A stretch of DNA of 42,831 nucleotides from Coriobacteriia bacterium (GTDB lineage Bacteria; Actinomycetota; Coriobacteriia; Coriobacteriales; UBA8131): the NCBI GenBank assembly GCA_009784945.1, contig WQXH01000015.1:1-42831 (forward strand), given 5' to 3'. Of the stretch, positions 9,236 to 17,973 are shown in pieces (position 1 is the stretch's first letter; every line of letters starts with the position of its first letter). The position numbers were made by a program, and so were the translations under genes. The notes beneath the pieces were generated by a model. It had not been told where the DNA came from, made no database searches, and worked only from the letters and a program-made list of their open reading frames with translations.

Positions 9236-10483
9236 ATGAAGAGCAATCCAAGAAAACTGAATTCAATCAGAAGAGTGTTCTGGGCACTACTGCGTCGCCC
9301 TGCTCCGTTCGTGCTGACTGCTCTTGCTGTTTCACTCTTTTTGTTAGTTGGATTTGTCGAGAGCGAAAGTGCGCGCGGACTGAGTGACAGCGACGATCCC
9401 AACAGGATTTTTGTTACTGATGTAGCGGGTAGCGAATGCAGTGTTTATTCCCGTAGCGTACTAGATTGGGCTAATCGTGATGATGATAACACTGTCAAGA
9501 TTCATGTCTATCAGCCAGGAGGCCCCACTTTTCAAGATAGTAGCGGCAATGGTTACATCGTACTCCTCTTGACCTGCAAGGGGGTAAAAGTCGATGGCTT
9601 TAACGGCAAATTTGACTATAGTGGCAAGACATGTACGATGATATTTGATGTTACCTATGATACGTGGTTTCGAAATAAAACGAGCCTTTATTCTGGAGTC
9701 GTATACGATCCAGCCGACGAGACAAATAGCTTACGATGTCTCTCTGATATGAATCCAGCCAGCTACACTGGCTCGGATGCTGGCAAGAGATATGTCCAAG
9801 ATCTGTACAACAACCGCTTCAACGGTCGCCAGCTCAAAGACGTAAGTGGAAAGACACCTCATTCCCCAGGGGGGCACAGCGAAGTCTGGTTACAGGGAGG
9901 TCAAATAATTCTTGATGCCAATGGAGGCAAGTGGTCTGACGGCAGCACAGAAAAAACAGTTGATTATTCCCTGAATAGAGACAGCACGGCCAACACATGG
10001 ATTAGCTCAGGGTGGACATTGACGTTACCTGACAGTCCTGAGCCTCCCGATGATGAGTTAAAGTTTGCTGGATGGTGGGATCAAAAGGATTATGACCGAG
10101 ACACGGGAGAGGGAGGAAGACGGGTTTCTGGTGGTGCCTCAGCAGGTGGTGTGAGCGGTGATCTCAATGGCGCAATCCCAGACAGAATCTACGCCCATTA
10201 TGCCCTCAAGCCTGTTGCCGCTGACCCTGGCGCTCCAAGCCCCTGTGAGGCGGCCAGCGAGGGCTGGGGCTGGGTTGCCTGCCCAATAATCACTGCATTG
10301 CAGGGTATAGTTGACTGGGCAATGGAAGGCATCACCGATTTTCTAGATTACCAGTCGCTCAATGAGGGTGGCGACACCATCAAAAACGTTCATGGCGCGT
10401 TCATTCCCATTGCTAACATTGCCTTTGCCATTGTCTTTCTCATTATCATTTACTCAACAGCCATAAGCGGAGGAAGGCAGTAG
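9236..10483 (+). CDS. InlB-repeat membrane protein with CPR VirB6-like end
   Basis: Protein of 415 residues. An N-terminal membrane segment (about 25-41) follows a basic stretch, giving a signal-anchor or signal peptide. The extracellular part has cysteines and, at about 224-325, a Listeria-Bacteroides (InlB B) repeat: LDANGGKWSDGST...FAGWWDQ...RIYAHYA. After a Pro-rich linker comes CPIITALQGIVDWAMEGI, then a C-terminal membrane helix IPIANIAFAIVFLIIIYS. That ending matches the segment lying just before the VirB6-like core in Saccharibacteria/CPR proteins, and the next gene supplies that core. InlB repeats mediate surface binding in other proteins, so a role in cell contact is plausible. The stop TAG shares a base with the next start GTG. 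CPR origin is my pattern recognition, not a search result. Confidence 0.75.
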   Translation: MKSNPRKLNSIRRVFWALLRRPAPFVLTALAVSLFLLVGFVESESARGLSDSDDPNRIFVTDVAGSECSVYSRSVLDWANRDDDNTVKIHVYQPGGPTFQDSSGNGYIVLLLTCKGVKVDGFNGKFDYSGKTCTMIFDVTYDTWFRNKTSLYSGVVYDPADETNSLRCLSDMNPASYTGSDAGKRYVQDLYNNRFNGRQLKDVSGKTPHSPGGHSEVWLQGGQIILDANGGKWSDGSTEKTVDYSLNRDSTANTWISSGWTLTLPDSPEPPDDELKFAGWWDQKDYDRDTGEGGRRVSGGASAGGVSGDLNGAIPDRIYAHYALKPVAADPGAPSPCEAASEGWGWVACPIITALQGIVDWAMEGITDFLDYQSLNEGGDTIKNVHGAFIPIANIAFAIVFLIIIYSTAISGGRQ

Positions 10484-12171
10484 TGTTTAGCAATTACTCT
10501 GTCAAGAAAATCCTGCCACGGCTTATTATTATCGCCATTGCCGTCAATCTTTCCTTTTATATTTGTGCTGTCTTTGTGGACATCAGCAACATCTTGGGAG
10601 CAAACCTCAAGGACTTCGTTGTGAATTTTGGTGGCACTCTTCCTGGTCAGCATGATGGCTTTGGCGAGATTGTTGCAAACATCTTTGGGGGAGCAGTTGG
10701 CATACTGGCTGGGATTGGTCTCGTCCTCCTCATAATCATGAACCTTGGAACGGTGGTCATTGGGATATTGCTGGTCTTTGCAGCTCTGGCTTTGCGAGAG
10801 GTGCTGATAACGGTCTTTATCATTATCTCACCCATTGCCTTTGTCATGTATTTGCTGCCAAACACAGAGAAGTGGTTCAAAAAATGGCTCAGTGAGTTTA
10901 GCCGCATGTTGTTTGTCTTTCCGATGATTGCCTTTGTTTGGGGTGCCACACAGCTGATTACCTTAATCTTGCTTGCAGATGGTTTAGATGTCTTCAAGTT
11001 TGTCATGGTCTGCTTAATACAAGTAGTGCCAGCTCTCACTATCCTTCCCATTATGAAAATGGGCGGCCAAGCTCTGGGGCAGCTACAGGGTCTGGCAGAA
11101 AAGGGCATGGCCAAGACGCCAATCAAAGACATTGGCAACAACCTGGGACAGGCTGCAAAAAGTGGCGGATTGAATGCGGCAGGTCGAGGGCTCAGCAGTT
11201 TAAGCAGCAAAGTTAGAGCGCCTCTTAATAGGAACGAAATAATAATGAGCGGAAAAAACAAGGGGAGAAAGCGATACATGAAAGACGGTGATGGAAATAT
11301 TCGTGACATTGCAAATGATAATAAGGTAATTCCTGAGAGCGCTTTTAGCAAGGGGCGAGGTCTGCGTAGGTTTGGCGGAGCGTTGATTGGGGGAGCTGGG
11401 CGAGGTATAGGCGCTGCTGCTGGCTTTGGTGACGGTGGCCTCACAGAAAAAACCAAGCTGATGGCTGATAGTGCAAAAGGCAACACTAGCAGCGCAACAG
11501 GTACCGAAAATCTAAAGGTTAAGCTCGGCATCAACAAAGCATCGCTACAGGCAGATTTAGACAAGCATGAGTATGAATTGAGAGTAAGGACTACTGGCAA
11601 AAGTGGTGATCGCGTCATTGCGCACGAAGCAGCCAAGTTTGGTGCGGAAGATAAATATAAATCTGGCGTAACAGGCTCAGAATATCGCACTGCACAGATG
11701 GCTGCCGCAATGAACCCGAGCAGCGTGGCCGCACAGGCACGCTTCAGCCAAGTGCAAGACAAGATTGCACAAGAATCACAAGCTATACTTGAAAACTCTG
11801 GCGCGATGAGCGTGAGGGACGCAAACGGTAATGAGCAAAGGGTGAGCGTCGGCAATAACGCCAGCGATGTAATTGCAGGGCTAAAGGGAGAAGGGACAGG
11901 CGCAGCGCTCGCAGGTGCCAGTGCTGACCAGCAGAACATTGCAATACAGGCGGCATCTAAAATGCTGTCAACGCAACTCGCTTCAGCCAGTGGTGAGGGG
12001 GAGGTGGAAGCAATCAAGGGTCAAATTGCAGAACTAAAAACCCTTTCTAATTCGTTACACGGGGCAAATAAAAACATAGGCGCAGCCGTGAATTTCGATG
12101 CAATGAGTCGTGTCGCAGATGACAGAAAAGCAATCATCGACGCACGAAGTCGCGGCGTGGGCGGCGCATAG
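10483..12171 (+). CDS. VirB6/TrbL-like T4SS membrane protein (CPR-type)
   Basis: Polytopic membrane protein of 562 residues. Residues 1-195 contain about five membrane segments beginning NYSVKKILPRLIIIAIAVN, then FVDISNILG, REVLITVFIIISPIAFVMY and a KWLSEFSRMLFVFPMI stretch. The 'YxxKKxLPRLI...N.S...C...VD.SNILG' pattern is one I associate with the VirB6-like type IV secretion proteins of Saccharibacteria and related CPR bacteria. VirB6 forms the inner-membrane channel through which substrate passes. Residues 200-562 are hydrophilic and Ala/Gly/Lys-rich, probably cytoplasmic. GTG 10483 overlaps the upstream stop and has GGAGGAAGG in front, so it is coupled to the upstream gene. A long open frame on the opposite strand here is a codon-bias shadow. 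Confidence 0.8.
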   Translation: MFSNYSVKKILPRLIIIAIAVNLSFYICAVFVDISNILGANLKDFVVNFGGTLPGQHDGFGEIVANIFGGAVGILAGIGLVLLIIMNLGTVVIGILLVFAALALREVLITVFIIISPIAFVMYLLPNTEKWFKKWLSEFSRMLFVFPMIAFVWGATQLITLILLADGLDVFKFVMVCLIQVVPALTILPIMKMGGQALGQLQGLAEKGMAKTPIKDIGNNLGQAAKSGGLNAAGRGLSSLSSKVRAPLNRNEIIMSGKNKGRKRYMKDGDGNIRDIANDNKVIPESAFSKGRGLRRFGGALIGGAGRGIGAAAGFGDGGLTEKTKLMADSAKGNTSSATGTENLKVKLGINKASLQADLDKHEYELRVRTTGKSGDRVIAHEAAKFGAEDKYKSGVTGSEYRTAQMAAAMNPSSVAAQARFSQVQDKIAQESQAILENSGAMSVRDANGNEQRVSVGNNASDVIAGLKGEGTGAALAGASADQQNIAIQAASKMLSTQLASASGEGEVEAIKGQIAELKTLSNSLHGANKNIGAAVNFDAMSRVADDRKAIIDARSRGVGGA

Positions 12172-12188
12172 CCCTCGCCTCACCAACC

Positions 12189-12217
12189 TTGATAAATACG
12201 CCTTAGCCTGTTAAGAT
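12189..12217 (+). promoter_or_regulatory. Leaderless promoter for 12224 gene
   Basis: TTGATA (12189-12194), 17-nt spacer, TAAGAT (12212-12217), then 6 nt to the ATG at 12224. Transcription would begin at or next to the start codon. No ribosome-binding site is present. Confidence 0.65.
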
Positions 12218-12223
12218 ATTATT

Positions 12224-13501
12224 ATGTCCAGCAGCAATCCCAATACCCCACCGAACAACTCTAACGCACCCAACCCAAACACTGGGTCAATGGGCAGCGC
12301 TGCTGTGAGCGGATGCGAACCAGAAAACCCAAACTGCCCTAACGACACTATCGGCCCAGAAGAACAAAAGTGGATTGACTGGTTCAAAGAAGATGATAAT
12401 CATCGAGCGAGTGGCATCCCCGCAAACATTCTTAACAACACCCAGGTTGAGAAGGAAATTACCAAAATCATCAAGGATCGCCTCGACGCGGCACTGCCCG
12501 CAGGCGCAGAAACCTATAGCAATGACAGTGAGAGCTACGACCGTTCGGTTAACAACGCCGACATCAACAACTTTCTCAATGGTGACGAGATTATATTTTG
12601 TCAGCCAATTCTAACCCTGCGCGATGGAGAAAAAACCAATAGGCTGAGCCTGGAATGGGTTAAGCGCGGCAAATACGACAGGAGCATACGCTATATCCTG
12701 CGCGCAATGATTGGCATGTACCTGGTCAAGACAGGCAGCAAGGGCGAAAAGAGTGACGCCGTCTACTTTGCTAAAAACATCCTAAACGAGCTCGGCACCA
12801 ATGCGTATCCAGGTGCCGACGAAGCAACCCTTGGTGCTGATGCGGCATTTATCATATCTCAAGACCCCTCCACAGATTTCTATGCCAGCGGCGTTGACAA
12901 GTCCCATGCATACAAGGGCAGAGGCTTTACCCGAAAGAACTCAGAAAAATGGGCAGACCAAACAAGCGATGGGGTAAAGGGGATAATATTTGGCGGTGGT
13001 GCTATTGAGACTGAGACTGCCAAAGACATTGGAATCAAAGTATTTCCTGACAGAGTAGGCATGGAAGCACTTGAATTCCCCGACAAAGTGGACAGTTACA
13101 GCCAACTCAACAACTCTGGCAAGCGGCGCATTGACGCAATGGCAGAATTTACTCGCACCTTGCTCAAGGAAAAAACCAACGCGGTAATCAATGGCTTTGA
13201 CGGCAGTGACCAGGGGCTGTTGGTTGATGCCTTTCGTCTCTACAAACAGATTTGGGACAGTGGCGGTGATGATGCTGCCCAAGAGATGCTTGGCATGAGC
13301 CCTGGCAACTCCGAAAAAAACATACAAAAAGCAAGAGAGTGCGCAGAAACCCTCTATTGGGAATACGCTGGCAACAGCAACCTGTCGTATTACATGAAAG
13401 AACCGCTCTCTGTGGCAATAGCAGAATTTGTCGGCATCCCAGAAGGCAGTAGAAGAAGGTTCAGGGAAACTGGCTCAGCAGCGAGCTCCAGCGCGGATTA
13501 G
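12224..13501 (+). CDS. Hypothetical soluble module protein
   Basis: Protein of 425 residues, not recognised. The first 50 residues are Asn/Pro/Ser-rich and disordered, with CEPENPNCPND. The rest is helical and soluble with no membrane segment or signal peptide, ending in a Ser/Ala-rich tail. It is therefore probably cytoplasmic. It is transcribed on its own from a strong leaderless promoter, and its stop is followed by the foldable RNA region. Its place between the VirB6-like gene and the hydrolase genes suggests it is part of the module, for example as an effector, chaperone or assembly factor, but nothing in the sequence decides this. Confidence 0.65.
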   Translation: MSSSNPNTPPNNSNAPNPNTGSMGSAAVSGCEPENPNCPNDTIGPEEQKWIDWFKEDDNHRASGIPANILNNTQVEKEITKIIKDRLDAALPAGAETYSNDSESYDRSVNNADINNFLNGDEIIFCQPILTLRDGEKTNRLSLEWVKRGKYDRSIRYILRAMIGMYLVKTGSKGEKSDAVYFAKNILNELGTNAYPGADEATLGADAAFIISQDPSTDFYASGVDKSHAYKGRGFTRKNSEKWADQTSDGVKGIIFGGGAIETETAKDIGIKVFPDRVGMEALEFPDKVDSYSQLNNSGKRRIDAMAEFTRTLLKEKTNAVINGFDGSDQGLLVDAFRLYKQIWDSGGDDAAQEMLGMSPGNSEKNIQKARECAETLYWEYAGNSNLSYYMKEPLSVAIAEFVGIPEGSRRRFRETGSAASSSAD

Positions 13502-13530
13502 TAGTCACCACAGCCAAAAGCAAATAGATA

Positions 13531-13719
13531 TGCTATTCTTTAGGTGCTGAACTTACTTGGTTAACTTAACCTGGTTATGAAATGAATACCTGTCAAGAAG
13601 GGCATCTGTCCCCATTTTAGGTATTGTATTTCAATAACCTGGGTAAGTTCAGCGACTGTAAAGCGGATGCCCTTCTTTATATCTCAGGAGCAAAGAGGCG
13701 GCATCTCCCAAAAGAAGGG
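13531..13719 (+). ncRNA. Candidate structured RNA with alternative pairings
   Basis: The 339-nt gap between two genes contains an RNA-like structure behind an extended -10 box (TGCTATTCT, 13531-13539). A long stem pairs 13546-13556 with 13643-13653 (11 bp), 13573-13583 with 13628-13639 (one bulge), and 13585-13591 with 13619-13625. The apical loop contains AAGAAGGGCATC (13595-13606), perfectly complementary to GATGCCCTTCTT (13666-13677) outside the stem, giving a 12-bp pseudoknot. The same 3' strand (13670-13678) also pairs perfectly with AAAGAAGGG (13711-13719), so the two pairings exclude each other. This is the logic of a regulatory switch. A second promoter at 13761-13788 lies before the next gene. 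Confidence 0.6.
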
Positions 13720-13760
13720 TTGGTTGCTGCGGTTATGAAGCTCTGCACTCATTTTAGCTA

Positions 13761-13788
13761 TTTACATATTTGTGATAATATGTATAAT
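13761..13788 (+). promoter_or_regulatory. Promoter for lipoprotein gene
   Basis: TTTACA (13761-13766), 16-nt spacer, TATAAT (13783-13788). The leader to ATG 13841 is about 45 nt and contains a normal GAGGAGG ribosome site, in contrast to the leaderless neighbours. Confidence 0.6.
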
Positions 13789-13840
13789 GGTAGAGAAAAT
13801 CAACAGCACAATAGAATAATTACTAATTGCGAGGAGGACA

Positions 13841-14353
13841 ATGATGTCTAACCCTAATATAAATGCGCGCGGCAAAGCAGAACAACCAAAAGGAAAAGTA
13901 CTCCGGCGGATTACAGAACTCGCGTTGACATTTACATTGGTCACAGGCGGCGCAACATTGGCCGCGTGTGATGATAACAGCAACAATCAAGGGGTCAATG
14001 AATTACCAGGCAACACGCCAATGGAGCAAACAGTCGAGCAACCCCCAGTCGATGAGCCAACAGTCGTCGAAACCCCGGCGAATAATATAGAGGTCAGCGA
14101 AGAGAATTTTTATCAAGAAGCTCGAGCCGCCGCCGAAGCCCAAGGATGGCGTTTTGCACACACGGGCACGATAGATGTTGATGGGGTTATCAAAAAAGAT
14201 GTGGCGTTTGTTGGAAATAGCACTGGCGCTCACCTCCTCGCATTTTTCGATACGAGCAACGGTAGCATTAGATGGGTGGTTCGTGTCTCAGACAAAATAG
14301 TCGGCGAGGGCAACAGCCTCAGCACCATTCCTAACGTGAATCAATACATGTAA
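13841..14353 (+). CDS. Small secreted lipoprotein
   Basis: Protein of 170 residues with a lipoprotein signal: a basic N-terminus, a hydrophobic core (LALTFTLVTGG), then the lipobox LAAC with the lipidated cysteine at residue 43. After it come an Asn-rich spacer and a Glu/Pro/Thr-rich linker. The folded domain of about 80 residues (YQEARAAAEAQGWRF...GNSTGAHLLAFFDTSNGSIRWVVRV) resembles small beta-rich extracytoplasmic domains. It would sit on the outer face of the cytoplasmic membrane. T4SS modules often carry small lipoproteins, but no named family is recognised. GAGGAGG precedes the start. Confidence 0.7.
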   Translation: MMSNPNINARGKAEQPKGKVLRRITELALTFTLVTGGATLAACDDNSNNQGVNELPGNTPMEQTVEQPPVDEPTVVETPANNIEVSEENFYQEARAAAEAQGWRFAHTGTIDVDGVIKKDVAFVGNSTGAHLLAFFDTSNGSIRWVVRVSDKIVGEGNSLSTIPNVNQYM

Positions 14354-14467
14354 TGCACCTATCACTGATCACCATGCTGGCTCAAGGGGATAGCTAACAC
14401 TGGCGATTATCTGGCAATAATCCAATAATCTAACGTAAAACCCGAGTACGAAAAACAAGTCAGCTCT

Positions 14468-14495
14468 TTGCATACTATAATGTTAATGCTATAAT
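14468..14495 (+). promoter_or_regulatory. Promoter with near-leaderless start
   Basis: TTGCAT (14468-14473), 16-nt spacer, TATAAT (14490-14495), then 8 nt to the ATG at 14504. A second TATAAT lies at 14476-14481. No ribosome site precedes the ATG. Confidence 0.65.
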
Positions 14496-14503
14496 ACTAG
14501 CAT

Positions 14504-17416
14504 ATGCAGTGGGGATACGACTCAGCTCCTGGGGATGAACCAAAGGACAACTCGCAGCCGCGAGATTATTCAGAGGCAAAAGACTACTCCCAACCAGCAG
14601 ATTATTCTAAACCAGCCGACAACTCCCAGTTCCTAGGTAAAGCAGAAAAAGAAGCGCAAGGGTCAGAAAAAGGTTCAGGAAAGATTAAGGACAACAAAGA
14701 GCTGGCCAAGATGGAGCGGTGGCTCTATGGCAAAAGCCCTCAATCAACAGAGACCAATAAAAGCAAAACGCAAGGCAAGGCGCGCTTTTCGGGCAGGATC
14801 AAAAGAAGGATTGGGCTCTCGCTCGGCGGGGCATTACTTGTTGGCAGTGCGGGAATCTTTGGCCCTGGGATGCTAGGTACAACAGGCATCCTTAAATTCT
14901 ATGAGATGCTCAACGGGCACTTTAATATTGGCATTGAATCCATCTCTTCTCGCAGAGCAAACAAGGTCATAGCCAAGCAGATCAACAGCAGCAACCGCAC
15001 GCCGAGTGCTGGGGCACTGTGCAGTGTGCCAGGCAAAATAGGTTGTCGGTACAAAGACATGAGCAACCGCGCCATCAAAAACCTCGAGCGGCGCACCGGC
15101 ATCAGGGTCATCACTGCAAACAGAGCCAGCTTGCCAGGAAAGAGCCCCGTAGCGGGTCTATGGATGCCTGATGGCAAGATTTTGAGTGCCGTGGATTTTG
15201 ACAGGTTGCTCAAAAATGGCGACCCCGAGCTGCGGCGTATGATGCGCCAGGCGATGAAACCACGCGTTGCCGTATGGGCAGGCAAGGCAACAAAGGCGTT
15301 ATTTACCAAGCTCAAGATAGATAAAGCAGGTGGGTTCATCAAGGAAAGAACGGTGGACAAGGCCAGGGATAAAATCAAGGCGCGGCAAAAGGGGTCAACG
15401 GCCAATGTTAATACGAAACCGATACCGCTTTCAGGTGACGCAGATGCAGATGCAGGCGCTAATAGACAAAACTCCGCTGCCCAAAACTTCAAAGAAAACG
15501 TACTGGGCAAACAGCTGGGTTTTGACCTCGATAAAAATGTCACCTCGGCCGCTGCCAGAGGCGCTATCAGGGGTGCCGCCAAAGGCGTAACTGCTGGGGT
15601 TGGTATTATCGGTACGGCAGATATTGCCTGTACGGTGCTCAATATCATAGCCGCCATGGGTTACATATCAAAAGCAATAGGCGCAGAGCAACTGATTGCC
15701 TTTACAACAACCTTTTTATCATCGGTTGATGGACTAAAGGCTGGTAAAGCCACCACGGCTGGTTGGCATACTGCTGGGGAGCTACTGTTTAAGGTTGACC
15801 CAAATACAGGGCAAAACGCCTTTCAGTCCTTTGGCTATGGCATGATGAGTGGAAATTTCTGGGGTGACGAGCTCGACACCATGGAGTTCAAGCTCGGTGG
15901 TGGGTTTGTGGGTGATTTGGTAGATATAAAGAACCAGGTCATCAATTTGGTATCTCCTGGCAACCCCGATGCTGTGCGCGATGCTTGCGGGGTTATTCAA
16001 AACCCATTCGTGAGAGCTGGCAGTTTAGTCGTAGGCGTTGCAGCCATGTTTGTGCCCGGGGTTAATGCTGCACAAATCGCAAAGGTCGCGGTAACTGTGG
16101 GGATAGCTATAGGGCTTTTTGCGGCAATATCATTCCTCGTGCCCGTGGTAACTAGAATGTTAACAGGCGATTTAGTTGGACCAGACACCATGGGTGGCAG
16201 TGCGGGCAACGCAATGACCTCTGGCATGGGGGCACTCTCGGGCAAAAGCGCCAACTCTTTGGGCTTTACCACCATGTCGAGAGCTGAAGCGATTTCCTTT
16301 GACATCAATATACGGCAGCCCTACCTCGCCGAGGTAAGAGAAGACGAACGGCTGGCGGCAAACCCCTGGGATATTACTAATCCGTACTCGGTGGTTGGCA
16401 GTATTGCTGGCGGACTATTTCCGTATCTCAGCGGGGTGTCATGGAAATCAAACCTTGCCAGTTTGAGCAGCCTGGCGTTTAACCCATTCAAGGTGTTTTC
16501 TTCAAGCGTCAGCGCTCAAAGCGCAGAGCGGTACTACGAGGTGTGTGACGATGATGATTACAGAGACCTCAATATTGCAACTGATCCATTTTGTAATCCT
16601 GTGTACGGACTGCCCTTGAGCCTGGCGGAGGCTGATCCTGATGATGTGATGTTGTATATGTACAACAATGGCCATATCGACGACACAGGCAGTCCAAAAT
16701 CAAAATCCTACAAGGATTTCTTGGAAAATTGCGTTAACAATGCCGCCCCGATTGGTTTTTATAACGAGGAGTTAGATGACGACGACATTATGCCCCAGGA
16801 GTGCATTAGGGGCGGCGGAAAGTTCGCTTATGACGAGATGTTCTTTATCTACACCATCGACGACTCTGTGTATCAGATGATGCAATGTATTTTGGATGAA
16901 GTTGGCGAGGCGTGTTATAGCGATGGCATGTCGAGTGGGGGTGGTAGCGGAGCACAATCCGCTGGTCATATTGGTGATGGCGAATTGAGCTTGCCAGTTA
17001 AGCTAGGCACCCCAATGACAAGTCAGTTTGGGTGGCGAACACTCGATGGAGTAGCCAATCTTCACTCTGGCTTAGATTTTGGTGGAGCGTTAAACGACCC
17101 CATCTATGCGGCTGGAGCAGGAAAGGTAACAGCTGCCAACAACGGCTGTGCCAGCACGCCAAATGATGGTTGTGGTGGAGGATACGGCAACTATGTGTAT
17201 ATCGAGCACAGTGACAAAATAAACGGAAATACGATAGTCACCAGGTATGCACATGGAGCACAAGGCAGTGTTTCTGTAAGCGTTGGCGACACGGTTGTTG
17301 TAGGTCAAGAAATAATGAAGATGGCCAACTCTGGCTGGTCACGGGGCGTGCATTTACATTTTGAGGTTCACGTTAATAGCACGCCTGTTGACCCTAGGTC
17401 GTATTTAGGGCTCTAA
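14504..17416 (+). CDS. Membrane-anchored M23 peptidase
   Basis: Protein of 970 residues combining membrane segments with a C-terminal LytM/M23 metallopeptidase. Residues 10-45 carry tandem six-residue repeats of the form DYSxxx/DNSxxx, followed by a Lys-rich stretch. Hydrophobic segments occur at about 110-130, 360-400 and 505-550. The peptidase occupies about 825-970, with zinc-ligand motifs HSGLD (near 853) and HLHFEV (near 949), so it should cut peptide cross-links of peptidoglycan. VirB-type systems use wall hydrolases to pass the cell wall, and this one appears tethered to the apparatus. Gly-rich hinges (SSGGGSG) precede the catalytic domain. I cannot assign the middle 600 residues to a family; a fused channel subunit is possible. 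Two genes follow on the same strand. Confidence 0.8.
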   Translation: MQWGYDSAPGDEPKDNSQPRDYSEAKDYSQPADYSKPADNSQFLGKAEKEAQGSEKGSGKIKDNKELAKMERWLYGKSPQSTETNKSKTQGKARFSGRIKRRIGLSLGGALLVGSAGIFGPGMLGTTGILKFYEMLNGHFNIGIESISSRRANKVIAKQINSSNRTPSAGALCSVPGKIGCRYKDMSNRAIKNLERRTGIRVITANRASLPGKSPVAGLWMPDGKILSAVDFDRLLKNGDPELRRMMRQAMKPRVAVWAGKATKALFTKLKIDKAGGFIKERTVDKARDKIKARQKGSTANVNTKPIPLSGDADADAGANRQNSAAQNFKENVLGKQLGFDLDKNVTSAAARGAIRGAAKGVTAGVGIIGTADIACTVLNIIAAMGYISKAIGAEQLIAFTTTFLSSVDGLKAGKATTAGWHTAGELLFKVDPNTGQNAFQSFGYGMMSGNFWGDELDTMEFKLGGGFVGDLVDIKNQVINLVSPGNPDAVRDACGVIQNPFVRAGSLVVGVAAMFVPGVNAAQIAKVAVTVGIAIGLFAAISFLVPVVTRMLTGDLVGPDTMGGSAGNAMTSGMGALSGKSANSLGFTTMSRAEAISFDINIRQPYLAEVREDERLAANPWDITNPYSVVGSIAGGLFPYLSGVSWKSNLASLSSLAFNPFKVFSSSVSAQSAERYYEVCDDDDYRDLNIATDPFCNPVYGLPLSLAEADPDDVMLYMYNNGHIDDTGSPKSKSYKDFLENCVNNAAPIGFYNEELDDDDIMPQECIRGGGKFAYDEMFFIYTIDDSVYQMMQCILDEVGEACYSDGMSSGGGSGAQSAGHIGDGELSLPVKLGTPMTSQFGWRTLDGVANLHSGLDFGGALNDPIYAAGAGKVTAANNGCASTPNDGCGGGYGNYVYIEHSDKINGNTIVTRYAHGAQGSVSVSVGDTVVVGQEIMKMANSGWSRGVHLHFEVHVNSTPVDPRSYLGL

Positions 17417-17436
17417 CAGGATAAATAGGAGGAAGA

Positions 17437-17973
17437 ATGATTAAGGCAATAACAACTATGAGTACCCAGAAGAAGTATATTCTGGTATCAGTGATTGCCC
17501 TAGTCGTTTTGCTAGCAGTCACAATTATCCCCGCAGCACTTAACAACAATGCAAACGAAGAGCCGAACCCAAGCCCGCAGTCCCCGCCCTCATCCACTCC
17601 CAATGCCACAGTAGCTATTCAGGGCTTTGCCGAGCAAGCCGAGAACATATCTGATGATCGTATTAAGTCAATCGAAGAAAATTTGTTTGGAACTATTGCA
17701 CTCAACAGTGCTAATCCAAACCCTGCTGATGCCGTAATTCGTGAGGGCAGCTACCAACAAACGGTAGCAGACGCTGCAAAACAAATCTTTCATACAACCT
17801 TTATTGTAGATATAACGAGCCTCAAACAATCGTATCGCATCAGCGACCTTTTCTCTCCACTACCCCCTGAAGTCACAGGGCTCTACGACCAAACGACCTT
17901 TGTTCGATGCCTGGACACACATGAGCTGATATACGGTGAGTTCGATTGTCAAACGCTGGGGATGGGTATATGA
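17437..17973 (+). CDS. Single-pass membrane protein
   Basis: Protein of 178 residues with one N-terminal membrane helix (KYILVSVIALVVLLAVTIIPAAL), a Pro/Ser/Asn-rich linker, and an extracellular domain of about 110 residues. The general layout (short inside, helix, linker, small outside domain) resembles VirB8-like or pilus-assembly accessory proteins, but I see no motif that proves this. AGGAGGAAG precedes ATG 17437. Its stop overlaps the next start as ATGA, so it is coupled to the hydrolase gene. Confidence 0.65.
   Translation: MIKAITTMSTQKKYILVSVIALVVLLAVTIIPAALNNNANEEPNPSPQSPPSSTPNATVAIQGFAEQAENISDDRIKSIEENLFGTIALNSANPNPADAVIREGSYQQTVADAAKQIFHTTFIVDITSLKQSYRISDLFSPLPPEVTGLYDQTTFVRCLDTHELIYGEFDCQTLGMGI

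Noticed and set aside
10647-12017. Long antisense open frame (456 codons) opposite the VirB6-like gene
   Set aside because: No start signals; composition (Ser/Ala/Pro-rich) is a shadow of the codon use of the real gene, whose membrane pattern is clear.
13624-13851. Small open frame (75 codons) inside the structured RNA region
   Set aside because: It begins inside the stem-loop, has no ribosome site, and overlaps the lipoprotein start; the RNA structure explains the sequence better.
14899-15657. Antisense open frame opposite the M23 gene
   Set aside because: Same kind of shadow, with no ribosome site and no recognisable protein.
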